Positions 53,577 to 60,706 of a stretch of DNA of 64,000 bases are shown here, piece by piece (within the stretch, counting starts at the first letter, position 1; every line of letters starts with the position of its first letter). The notes beneath the pieces were generated by a model. The model was not told the origin of the DNA. It searched no databases and saw nothing but the letters and a program-made list of their open reading frames with translations. This DNA is from Runella sp. CRIBMP (lineage in GTDB: Bacteria; Bacteroidota; Bacteroidia; Cytophagales; Spirosomataceae), in the NCBI RefSeq assembly GCF_009905605.1, contig NZ_JAAAKZ010000007.1:179181-243180 (forward strand). The letters run 5' to 3'. A program made the translations under genes and the position numbers.

Positions 53577-54611
53577 ATGACCAAAAATACGCCTGTCACC
53601 ATTAAAGACATTGCACATGCGCTCAATTTATCGGCTTCTACCGTCTCGCGTGCCCTGCGGGGTATGCCCGAAATACATCCCGAAACGCGGCAGGCCGTCT
53701 TACAGTTGGCGCAAGAATGGGACTACCAGCCCAATCAACTGGCCAAAAACCTCGTGAAAAGCCGTACCCGAACCATCGGGGTTATTTTGCCTACGTTGAG
53801 TTATTACTTTTTTTCATCGGTTCTCAACAGCATCGAAGAAGCGGCCATGCAGGCGGGGTATAGCGTGGTGGTATGTCAGACCAACGAGTCATATCTGCGC
53901 GAAGTGGCGCAAATACAAAATCTGCTCAATAGTCAGGTGGAAGGCTTTATTATTTCGTTGGCGCGCGATACCCAAGACCTTGACCACATCAATCGCCTGT
54001 TGCGCAAGCAAATCCCCGTGGTGATTTTTGACCGCTACGCCGAAGGAATCGAAGCCTCAAAAGTGATTGTGGACAATCAATTGGCGGCTTTTAAAGCCAC
54101 CGAGCACCTCATCGAAAACGGTTGCCGACGGTTGGGCTGTTTGGCGGGGCCGCCTAATCTTTTGATTAGTAATCAGCGATTGGAAGGATTTAAGGAAGCC
54201 TTGCGAAAATATGATTTGCCTTACAACGAGCGTTGTGTATTTCACAGTGATTTTACGCAAGAAAATAGCATGATGCAAGCCTTGAGCATGATGGCCCTAC
54301 CTGAACCTCCCGATGGTATTTTGACCATGAGCGACCGCATTGCTTTTTCGACCATGTATGCCCTGAAGCAGAAAGGAATACGCATTCCCGACGACGTGGC
54401 AATCGTCAGTTTCAACAACGAGCCTACCTGTATTTACCTGTCACCGTCGCTGTCGAGCGTGAATCAGTCCATTCAGGAAATGGGCTCGCAGGTAGTGAGG
54501 CTGTTGCTCAAACAACTGGAATCGGAGCACAGCGTACCCGAAACCGTGACCCTCTCCACCCAGTTGATGGTCAGAGAATCTTCGATGCTGTCTAAGAAAA
54601 AAGTTAGTTGA
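53577..54611 (+). CDS. LacI/GalR family transcriptional regulator
   Basis: The 344-residue regulator has a LacI helix-turn-helix at residues 5-55 (VTIKDIAHALNLSASTVSRAL) and hinge (QLAKNLVKSRTRTIGVI). A periplasmic-binding-protein-like sensor domain follows (about 60-335), with IPVVIFDRY, RLGCLAGPP, DGILTMSDRIAF and VAIVSFNNEP. The likely ligand is a sugar or sugar acid from the glycan. It is divergent from the GH88 gene and has perfect LacI-type palindromes in its own promoter region and upstream of susC1, so I infer autoregulation and control of the GH88 and susCD1 units. Confidence 0.9.
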   Translation: MTKNTPVTIKDIAHALNLSASTVSRALRGMPEIHPETRQAVLQLAQEWDYQPNQLAKNLVKSRTRTIGVILPTLSYYFFSSVLNSIEEAAMQAGYSVVVCQTNESYLREVAQIQNLLNSQVEGFIISLARDTQDLDHINRLLRKQIPVVIFDRYAEGIEASKVIVDNQLAAFKATEHLIENGCRRLGCLAGPPNLLISNQRLEGFKEALRKYDLPYNERCVFHSDFTQENSMMQALSMMALPEPPDGILTMSDRIAFSTMYALKQKGIRIPDDVAIVSFNNEPTCIYLSPSLSSVNQSIQEMGSQVVRLLLKQLESEHSVPETVTLSTQLMVRESSMLSKKKVS

Positions 54612-54714
54612 TTAGACACGCTTTTATCTTTTTTAATGGGTAATTTTACCTCACTAAACTCCTTTATCAGGGATACTATAAAAGATTAACAACTGTTCAT
54701 AACGATATTTAATC

Positions 54715-55266
54715 ATGCAAAGACGTTCAGCAATACGGAACTTGACCATGGCCGTGGGAGGATTGATGAGTCTTCCAACTTGGGCTTCGGGTTGGACTCC
54801 CGAATCCATCGGAAAGGTATCAACGTTGTCCTTGAGTGAAGAGGGAACATTGGCCGAAATCGTAGAAACCATCATTCCCGAAACCTCCACCCCCGGCGCA
54901 AAATCGCTTAAAGTGCATCAATTTGCGATGCGGATGATCAACGATTGCTACGGAGAAGCCGCCCAAAAAGGATTGAAAGAGGGCCTTGCTACGACCGATA
55001 TCGCATCTAAACTGGCGCACGGAAAAGTATTTGCAGAAATAGAACCCGCCCAACGCCTTGAATTGCTCAAAAAGTTGGCGAATTCCCCAGATGTGGCCAC
55101 GAAGCAGTTTGTAAACATGATTAAAGGCCTGACCATTCAGGGGTATCAAAACTCTGAGTACGTGATGGTTAACATTCAGAAATACAACATGGCTCCTGGC
55201 TTTTATCACGGATGCGTTCCGATTGCCAAAGCACAGGGAAAGATGGAGAAAAAAACGGACCGGTAG
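54715..55266 (+). CDS. Gluconate 2-dehydrogenase subunit 3-like protein
   Basis: A 183-residue small subunit of a flavin sugar dehydrogenase (Gluconate_2-dh3 family). The N terminus carries a twin-arginine-like motif (QRRSAIRNL) and a hydrophobic stretch ending WASG, so it guides export of the complex. The domain begins EEGTLAEIVETIIPETSTPGAKSLKVHQFAMRMI, the family signature. It is 31 bases before the GMC subunit gene. In two-subunit glucoside 3-dehydrogenases, this small subunit acts as the exported chaperone of the catalytic partner. Confidence 0.85.
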   Translation: MQRRSAIRNLTMAVGGLMSLPTWASGWTPESIGKVSTLSLSEEGTLAEIVETIIPETSTPGAKSLKVHQFAMRMINDCYGEAAQKGLKEGLATTDIASKLAHGKVFAEIEPAQRLELLKKLANSPDVATKQFVNMIKGLTIQGYQNSEYVMVNIQKYNMAPGFYHGCVPIAKAQGKMEKKTDR

Positions 55267-55297
55267 GCCACTTATCAGCTAAAGCATAACCCACAAA

Positions 55298-57016
55298 ATG
55301 TCTTATTTCAATATAGATTCCATCAAAGACCGTACGTTCGACGCCATCGTGATTGGTTCGGGCATCAGCGGAGGCTGGGCGGCCAAAGAGCTGACTGGCA
55401 AAGGAATGCGCACGCTCGTACTCGAACGCGGGCGCAATGTGCAACACGTGACCGATTACCCCACTACGCTCAAAAATCCGTGGGAGTTTGATCACTTAGG
55501 GCAAATGCCCAAAGCTGTCAAAGACGCCAATCCCATCGTAAGCCGCTGTTATGCGTTCAACGAAGACGCCGCGCATTTTTTTGTAAAAGATGCCGAGCAC
55601 CCTTATGTGCAGGAAAAACCATTCGACTGGATTCGTGGCTATCAGGTAGGTGGTAAATCCCTCCTCTGGGCACGCCAAACGCAGCGTTGGTCAAAATACG
55701 ATTTTGAAGGCCCTGCCCGCGACGGTTTCGCGGTGGAGTGGCCCATTAGTTACGACGACATTGCACCTTGGTACAGCTATGTCGAAAAATTTGCGGGAAT
55801 TTCGGGAAACAAAGACGGATTACCCCAATTGCCCGACGGGGAGTTTTTGCCGCCGCATGAGCAATCGTGCGTGGAGAAATACTTCAGCGAGCAAATGGCG
55901 AAGCATTACAGCGGTGCGCGGCCCATCATTATCGGGCGTTGTGCGCACCTGACCAAGCCCAACCAAATCCACTACGACCAAGGCCGCGCGCAGTGCCAAA
56001 ACCGCGCCTTGTGTCAGCGCGGCTGTCCGTACGGCGGGTATTTCAGCAGTAATGCTTCCACCATTCCGTGGGCGCAGCGCAGTGGTAAAATGACCTTGAA
56101 GCCTGATTCGGTGGTACATTCCATCCTATACGACGAGAAACTCGGCAAAGCAACGGGCGTTCGGGTAATTGATGCCAACACCAAAGAAGCCGTTGAATAT
56201 TACGCCAAAGTAATCTTTGTGAATGCGGCTGCCTTGAATACCAATTTGATTTTGCTGAATTCAAAATCCAATCGTTTCCAAAACGGCTTGGGCAACGACA
56301 GCGGTGTGTTGGGTAAATACGTGGCTTTCCATAATTATCGCACGAGTATTTCGGGAGAATACGAAGGATTTATGGATACCACCACCGAAGGTATCCGCCC
56401 AAACAGCAGTTATATTCCGCGTTTCCGCAACGTATTTAAGCAGGAAACAGACTTTTTGCGCGGCTACGCGGCAGGCTTCGGCGCGAGCCGCATGACCTAC
56501 AACGACCGCTCTGGCATGGGCGAAGACCTGAAAAACAGCCTTGCCGAGAAAAAATACGGCAACTGGCGCGTGGGCTCGCACATCATGGGCGAGACCATTC
56601 CGAAAGAGAGCAATTACGTAGCGCTCGACTCCCAGTTGACCGACCAATGGGGCATTCCGCAGTTGAAGATTTCGGTCAGCTACGACGACAACGATGAGAA
56701 AATGATCAAGGATTTTCACGAGCAGTTGACGGAGATGTTTACCAAAGCAGGTTTTACCAATATTAAAACCAACGACATACCCAACAAGGCCCCGGGCCTC
56801 GACATCCACGAAATGGGCGGCGTGCGCATGGGTAAAGACCCCAAAACATCGATGCTCAATAAATTTAATCAGCTGCACGCCTGCAAAAATGTGTTCGTCA
56901 CCGACGGTGCTTGTATGACCTCCACGGCCACGCAAAACCCATCACTGACCTACATGGCTCTCACTGCCCGCGCGGCAGACTATGCCGTGAAGCAATTGAA
57001 GGCGAAGAATTTGTAA
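55298..57016 (+). CDS. GMC-type flavin sugar dehydrogenase, catalytic subunit
   Basis: FAD-dependent oxidoreductase of 572 residues. The dinucleotide motif GSGISGGWAAKEL is at 20-32 with the ribose-binding E43. Near the middle, C233, C239 and C243 (CQNRALCQRGC) form a cluster that could bind an iron-sulfur centre, as in some bacterial sugar dehydrogenases. The catalytic C-terminal block has HEMGGVRMG and NPSLTYMALTARAADYAVKQL. It lacks its own signal and is co-exported with the small subunit encoded 31 bases upstream. Likely reaction: oxidation of a hydroxyl (C1 or C3) of a sugar or glycoside. The electron acceptor is not encoded here. Confidence 0.87.
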   Translation: MSYFNIDSIKDRTFDAIVIGSGISGGWAAKELTGKGMRTLVLERGRNVQHVTDYPTTLKNPWEFDHLGQMPKAVKDANPIVSRCYAFNEDAAHFFVKDAEHPYVQEKPFDWIRGYQVGGKSLLWARQTQRWSKYDFEGPARDGFAVEWPISYDDIAPWYSYVEKFAGISGNKDGLPQLPDGEFLPPHEQSCVEKYFSEQMAKHYSGARPIIIGRCAHLTKPNQIHYDQGRAQCQNRALCQRGCPYGGYFSSNASTIPWAQRSGKMTLKPDSVVHSILYDEKLGKATGVRVIDANTKEAVEYYAKVIFVNAAALNTNLILLNSKSNRFQNGLGNDSGVLGKYVAFHNYRTSISGEYEGFMDTTTEGIRPNSSYIPRFRNVFKQETDFLRGYAAGFGASRMTYNDRSGMGEDLKNSLAEKKYGNWRVGSHIMGETIPKESNYVALDSQLTDQWGIPQLKISVSYDDNDEKMIKDFHEQLTEMFTKAGFTNIKTNDIPNKAPGLDIHEMGGVRMGKDPKTSMLNKFNQLHACKNVFVTDGACMTSTATQNPSLTYMALTARAADYAVKQLKAKNL

Positions 57017-57033
57017 TAGGTGAAAAATTCATA

Positions 57034-57070
57034 ATGCAAAAGAGCGGGGCATTGCTTCGCTCTTTTGCAT
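57034..57070 (+). terminator. Terminator after the GMC gene
   Basis: ATGCAAAAGAGCG and CGCTCTTTTGCAT make a perfect 13-base-pair stem over 11 bases, 18 bases after the stop codon. Its right arm has a TTTT run. Confidence 0.7.
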
Positions 57071-57201
57071 GTGGGGTTTGGTGTTTTGTGCAGCTTGTTG
57101 GTATTATCATCATCAACTACCTGACATTCATGAAATAGTAGGGTGCTCCGGTAGCGTACATAGAAGCATTTTCCCTATTCCTATAAAGAATTTACTATCC
57201 A

Positions 57202-57669
57202 ATGAAAAATGTATTTTTTGAAACAGAAATCCCAACATCGGAAGAAGAAATAAAAGCCTTTGAAAAAAGGTATGATATTACTTTGCCAGAAGAGTATAAA
57301 AAACATTTATTAGAATATAATGGTGGATATCCTGAAAGAGGAGTAATGCCCAAAAGAAAGGCAGGTAAAAGTTATGATGCTTTTAACACTATGTTAAATT
57401 ATTTTCTTGCTATTTATGATGGTAAACATAATAATCTGGAAAGGACCTTTAATAATGTAAAGGAAAGAATACCAAAAGGGTTTTTACCGTTTGCCAATGA
57501 CCCTGGAGGGAACCTTTTTTGTATTTCCTGTTCTATCGAGGATTTTGGGTATATTTATATATGGGATTTAGAATCAGAGCATGAAGGTAGAAAAGTAAAT
57601 GATCGTAAAAGAGAGGACATAAAATTTGTGTGTAAATCTTTGAAAGAACTCCTCGACCTTTTAGAGTAA
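57202..57669 (+). CDS. SMI1/KNR4 family protein (immunity-like)
   Basis: A 155-residue cytoplasmic protein of the SMI1/KNR4 (SUKH) superfamily: EEEIKAFEKRYDITLPEEYKKHLLEYNGG at residues 13-42, then FLPFANDPGGNLFCIS and FGYIYIWDLESE. SUKH proteins are often immunity factors for contact-dependent or polymorphic toxins. The base composition is clearly more AT-rich than neighbouring genes, which suggests transfer. No toxin gene is adjacent, so it is either an orphan immunity gene or has another role. Confidence 0.8.
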   Translation: MKNVFFETEIPTSEEEIKAFEKRYDITLPEEYKKHLLEYNGGYPERGVMPKRKAGKSYDAFNTMLNYFLAIYDGKHNNLERTFNNVKERIPKGFLPFANDPGGNLFCISCSIEDFGYIYIWDLESEHEGRKVNDRKREDIKFVCKSLKELLDLLE

Positions 57670-57880
57670 AATCCAGCCGACTTAATTTAAGCCTATATTT
57701 TTAAACTATGCATTCCGGTGATGGTGTACTTACCATAGCTGCCCCCGTTTTTAATGAAAACTATTGGAAATGTAGTACTTTTAAGAGCTACATTTTTGCA
57801 GTATTTTGCTGTAAGAAAGAGCGGGAGAAGGGTTGTTAAAAGGAACAGCAATGGCTAATACCACCACTCTATCAAAGAAT

Positions 57881-58291
57881 ATGAGCATTAGGAGAGCACT
57901 TATTTGCCTATTGGCAGTGTTGTTTTTAGCAACAGTCGGCTGTAAAAAACAAGACCGAACAACCATGGTGTTTGGAATCATAACCAATGATATAAATCAA
58001 CCGATTGAAAAAGTACCAGTTGAAATTCATGGTAATAATGGTATTATAGCCTCCTCAGGTGATAAGTTAACAACCGTTTATACCAACGCAAAAGGTGAAT
58101 ACAGCGTAACTCTGGATGTACCTAAAGGGTATCATTCAGTACAGGTATTTGCCAAATGGTACAGTGATACCGCATTTGTTAATAAATATAAAAATTCTAC
58201 AGTGACCAAAAATGGAAGAGCTACCAGAGACTGCTGTCGTGGGGAATTAGGTCAGAAAACACAATATGACTTTGTATTAATACCTTTTTGA
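57881..58291 (+). CDS. Small lipoprotein with carboxypeptidase-regulatory-like domain
   Basis: The protein is 136 residues from the ATG at 57881, which gives a standard lipoprotein signal (MSIRRALICLLAVLFLATVGC, lipobox ATVGC). Starts at 57851 (ATG) or 57833 (TTG) would put extra polar residues before it. The mature part (VFGIITNDINQPIEKVPVEI, TNAKGEYSVTLDVPKGYH) is an Ig-like transthyretin/carboxypeptidase-regulatory fold. It has no named function. It shares the AT-rich base composition of the SMI1/KNR4 gene. Confidence 0.6.
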   Translation: MSIRRALICLLAVLFLATVGCKKQDRTTMVFGIITNDINQPIEKVPVEIHGNNGIIASSGDKLTTVYTNAKGEYSVTLDVPKGYHSVQVFAKWYSDTAFVNKYKNSTVTKNGRATRDCCRGELGQKTQYDFVLIPF

Positions 58292-58308
58292 TTTCGTTAT
58301 TGGGCCTT

Positions 58309-58335
58309 TGTTGGTGTTATCACCATTTCTCAACA
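58309..58335. repeat. Degenerate palindromic repeat copy
   Basis: GTTGGTGTTATCACCATTTC resembles GTTGGTGTTTTCACCAATTTC of repeat copy B. It sits in the convergent gap between the lipoprotein gene and the second DUF1080 gene and may act as a hairpin. Confidence 0.35.
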
Positions 58336-58393
58336 TGGCCTTCTGGCTAAGAAAAGAAGTGACAATAAAGTCATAACGGTCATTGTTTTCATT

Positions 58394-59080
58394 TCACTCC
58401 GTCAACTTCTTAATCGGGGTCAGCACTACTTTTCTAAATTCCACTTCGGCACCTTCGGCTTGCAGGGCGATGTGGCCTTTTTGGGCGGTGCAGTGAAAAC
58501 CGTGGTTGACCATGTCGCCGTTGACCCAGACCTTGATGTGGTCGTTGAGGCATTCAACGACCATGGTGTTCCATTCGCCCAATGGCTTTTCGGAGGTATC
58601 GGTCAGGTTCATCACTCGGCGTTCTTTGCCTTCGGTTGTGCCCCAGTTCTCTTTCGGTCCGCGTCGTTTTTCCATGTCTTCAACTTCGATGTTTTCGACG
58701 ATGCACCAAAAATCGCCTGCATTTTTGTGCATCATTTGCGATTCAATGGATTTGGGAAACATGCCGTACAGCGCGCGCGGCGTAGAAGCGTGGAGCAGCA
58801 AGCCGCAGTTGCCAGGTTTGCCCGCAAAGCGGTATTGAACTTCAATACGGTAATTTTCATAAACGGCATCCGTAATCAAATGGCCCTGCGGCTCGCCCAA
58901 ACTTACCAATAGGCCGTTGCGGATGATAAAGGGGTTTTTCAACTTGGGGTCTTTGTCCATAGCGGGCACGTCGATGTGCCAGCCCGTCAGGTCTTTGCCA
59001 TTGAACAGGCTTTTTTCCTGTGCGTTTGTATTGAAAAATAAGGTGATGAAAATGAAGGATAAAAGAATCGTGGTTTTCAT
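58394..59080 (-). CDS. Exported DUF1080 protein (3-keto-disaccharide hydrolase family) (2)
   Basis: A 228-residue exported protein with a signal peptide (1-20, NTNAQ). The DUF1080 opening SLFNGKDLTGWHID, the core YRIEVQYRFAGKPGNCGLLLHA and the closing GHIALQAEGAEVEFRKVVLTPI match PF06439. Family members cleave glycosides whose sugar has been oxidised at C3. It is shorter than the DUF1080 protein at 43863-44738 and has no extra tail. It lies about 1.4 kb from the GMC/small-subunit pair that could supply the oxidised substrate, but on the opposite strand and in its own transcript. Confidence 0.82.
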   Translation of the reverse strand: MKTTILLSFIFITLFFNTNAQEKSLFNGKDLTGWHIDVPAMDKDPKLKNPFIIRNGLLVSLGEPQGHLITDAVYENYRIEVQYRFAGKPGNCGLLLHASTPRALYGMFPKSIESQMMHKNAGDFWCIVENIEVEDMEKRRGPKENWGTTEGKERRVMNLTDTSEKPLGEWNTMVVECLNDHIKVWVNGDMVNHGFHCTAQKGHIALQAEGAEVEFRKVVLTPIKKLTE

Positions 59081-59145
59081 GGATTTGGTGATTTTATCTT
59101 TATAAAAGGGCGCGGGATACTGTTTTTACCGACATTCATTACGCA

Positions 59146-59156
59146 AAGTCGCAGCG
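59146..59156. repeat. Dispersed repeat fragment AAGTCGCAGCG
   Basis: Same 11 bases as at 12665-12675, followed by a GC-rich stretch here too. It lies in the 267-base divergent gap 59081-59347, which otherwise shows nothing I can name. Confidence 0.3.
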
Positions 59157-59347
59157 GAGCAGCCGTTTTGCCTGTTTGTACGTAAATCCTGTGACTCTTT
59201 GTCACTTTACCGGTGAATCATGGATGGAACCTATTCCTGATAATTGTCAGCGGAAAGAGGTTGCCTTTTACGTTGAACCCCTTACATTTACTCCGAGAAT
59301 TCGACCATCAATTCAGTAACTATCAGCCTTTTAAAATCATCATCACA

Positions 59348-60274
59348 ATGCAGACAATCCTCGGAGCCGGCGGTGCCATTGGGTCAGAGTTGGCCAAAGC
59401 TTTAGGCCAACAATACACCCAAAAAATTCGGCTCGTCAGCCGCAATCCTAAAAAAGTCAATCCGACCGATGAACTCTTTGCCGCCGATCTGTCCAACCCT
59501 GCCGACGTAGACGCCGCCGTGGCGGGCTCGGAAGTGGTGTACGTGACTATCGGGTTTGAGTATAAACTCAGCGTTTGGCGGGAAAAATGGCCAGCTTTCA
59601 TGCGTTCGGTGATTGATGCCTGCGCCAAACACAAAGCGAAATTGGTATTTTTCGACAATGTGTACATGTACGACTCGGCGGAGATTCCGCACATGACCGA
59701 AGAGTCGAAGATGAGCCCTCCAAGTGAAAAGGGAAAAGTACGTAAGCAAGTCATAGATATGATTTTTGAAGCGGTAAAGGCTAAAAAGATCAAGGCACTC
59801 ATTGCCCGTTCGGCGGATTTCTACGGGCCGGGCATCGGCACGAGTATGTTGCAGGAGACCGTTTCTAAAAATCTTCAAAAAGACAAAGCGGCTCAATGGA
59901 TAGGAGGGATGGATTTCAGGCATTCGGCAACCTATACCCCCGATGCGGCGCGGGCCACGGCCTTGTTAGGCAATACCCCCGATGCTTACGATCAGGTGTG
60001 GCATTTGCCAACGTATCCTGACGCGCCAACAGGCAGGGAATGGACCGAACTCTTTGCGAAAGAGATGAATAAAAAAGCCAAGGTGAGCGCCATTCCTAAA
60101 TTTATGCTGAAGATTCTGGGGTGGTTCATTCCGATCCTGGGGGAGGTGTACGAAATGACCTATCAATTCGAGCAACCTTATTTCTTTGACAGCGCCAAAT
60201 TCATGAAACGTTTTCCCGATTTTAAAACAACAAGCTATGCAGAAGGCATAAAGGAAATCGTGGCTAGGGGATAA
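59348..60274 (+). CDS. NAD(P)-dependent epimerase/reductase-like protein (extended SDR)
   Basis: The protein is 308 residues from the ATG at 59348. An upstream in-frame ATG at 59213 would add 45 residues with no signal or family match. The Rossmann motif is ILGAGGAIGSELAKAL (residues 4-19), followed by RLVSRNPKKV, which favours NADP. DNVYMYDS stands where the YxxxK region of extended SDRs begins, and the downstream K (KGKVRKQV) may serve. Substrate unknown. It is a single gene with a large stem-loop 360 bases downstream. Confidence 0.75.
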   Translation: MQTILGAGGAIGSELAKALGQQYTQKIRLVSRNPKKVNPTDELFAADLSNPADVDAAVAGSEVVYVTIGFEYKLSVWREKWPAFMRSVIDACAKHKAKLVFFDNVYMYDSAEIPHMTEESKMSPPSEKGKVRKQVIDMIFEAVKAKKIKALIARSADFYGPGIGTSMLQETVSKNLQKDKAAQWIGGMDFRHSATYTPDAARATALLGNTPDAYDQVWHLPTYPDAPTGREWTELFAKEMNKKAKVSAIPKFMLKILGWFIPILGEVYEMTYQFEQPYFFDSAKFMKRFPDFKTTSYAEGIKEIVARG

Positions 60275-60634
60275 AAGTCTTATTACTCTTGTAACCACCT
60301 GACAATGGGGTCCTGTGTCCTTTGTAAATAAAACCGTGACTCAGGCCTGTAGTGAGCGTGATTTCCTGATGATTTTTTAGGTATTTTCTTTTTGCAAAAA
60401 TCCTGAAACAAGTGCTGTGAGGGGCTGATTTTTCAATGATTGACAAAAAACGACATTTCACCCCCTAATTGACAAATCCTAACTTACCCGATTGAAAGTA
60501 AACGGGGTGTCGGTAGAAGTAAAATTTCCTTTAAAATTTTGCGAAATTTGGTGTATAATTGACAAATAATGAAACACTGCGGTAACCTGCCTCTGCCAAA
60601 AAACTGATGCTTTTTGCACTAGAATCATCTATAG
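60275..60634. other. Gene-free gap before the large hairpin
   Basis: No coding or RNA gene is apparent. AT-rich, with TTGACAAA-type strings near 60469 and 60560, but no feature I can defend. Confidence 0.5.
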
Positions 60635-60693
60635 AATATGCCAGCTAAAACACCCCGTCGGCATTGCCGGCGGGGTGTTTTAGCTGGCATATT
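60635..60693. terminator. Very long near-perfect hairpin between convergent genes
   Basis: Pairing runs from 60635 to 60662 and 60666 to 60693: 28 base pairs with one G-U and a 3-base ATT loop. The stem has an AT-rich base and a GC-rich top (ACACCCCG). It stands 14 bases after the stop of the surface-protein gene (minus) and downstream of the plus-strand reductase, so it can stop both. Confidence 0.75.
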
Positions 60694-60706
60694 TCACTTA
60701 CCCTCT

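Noticed and set aside
57833..57880. TTG or ATG starts upstream of 57881 for the small lipoprotein
   Set aside because: They would place polar residues before a standard lipoprotein signal. Not excluded for the ATG at 57851.
59213..59347. Earlier ATG for the extended-SDR gene
   Set aside because: The Rossmann motif begins right after the ATG at 59348; the extra 45 residues have no recognisable pattern.
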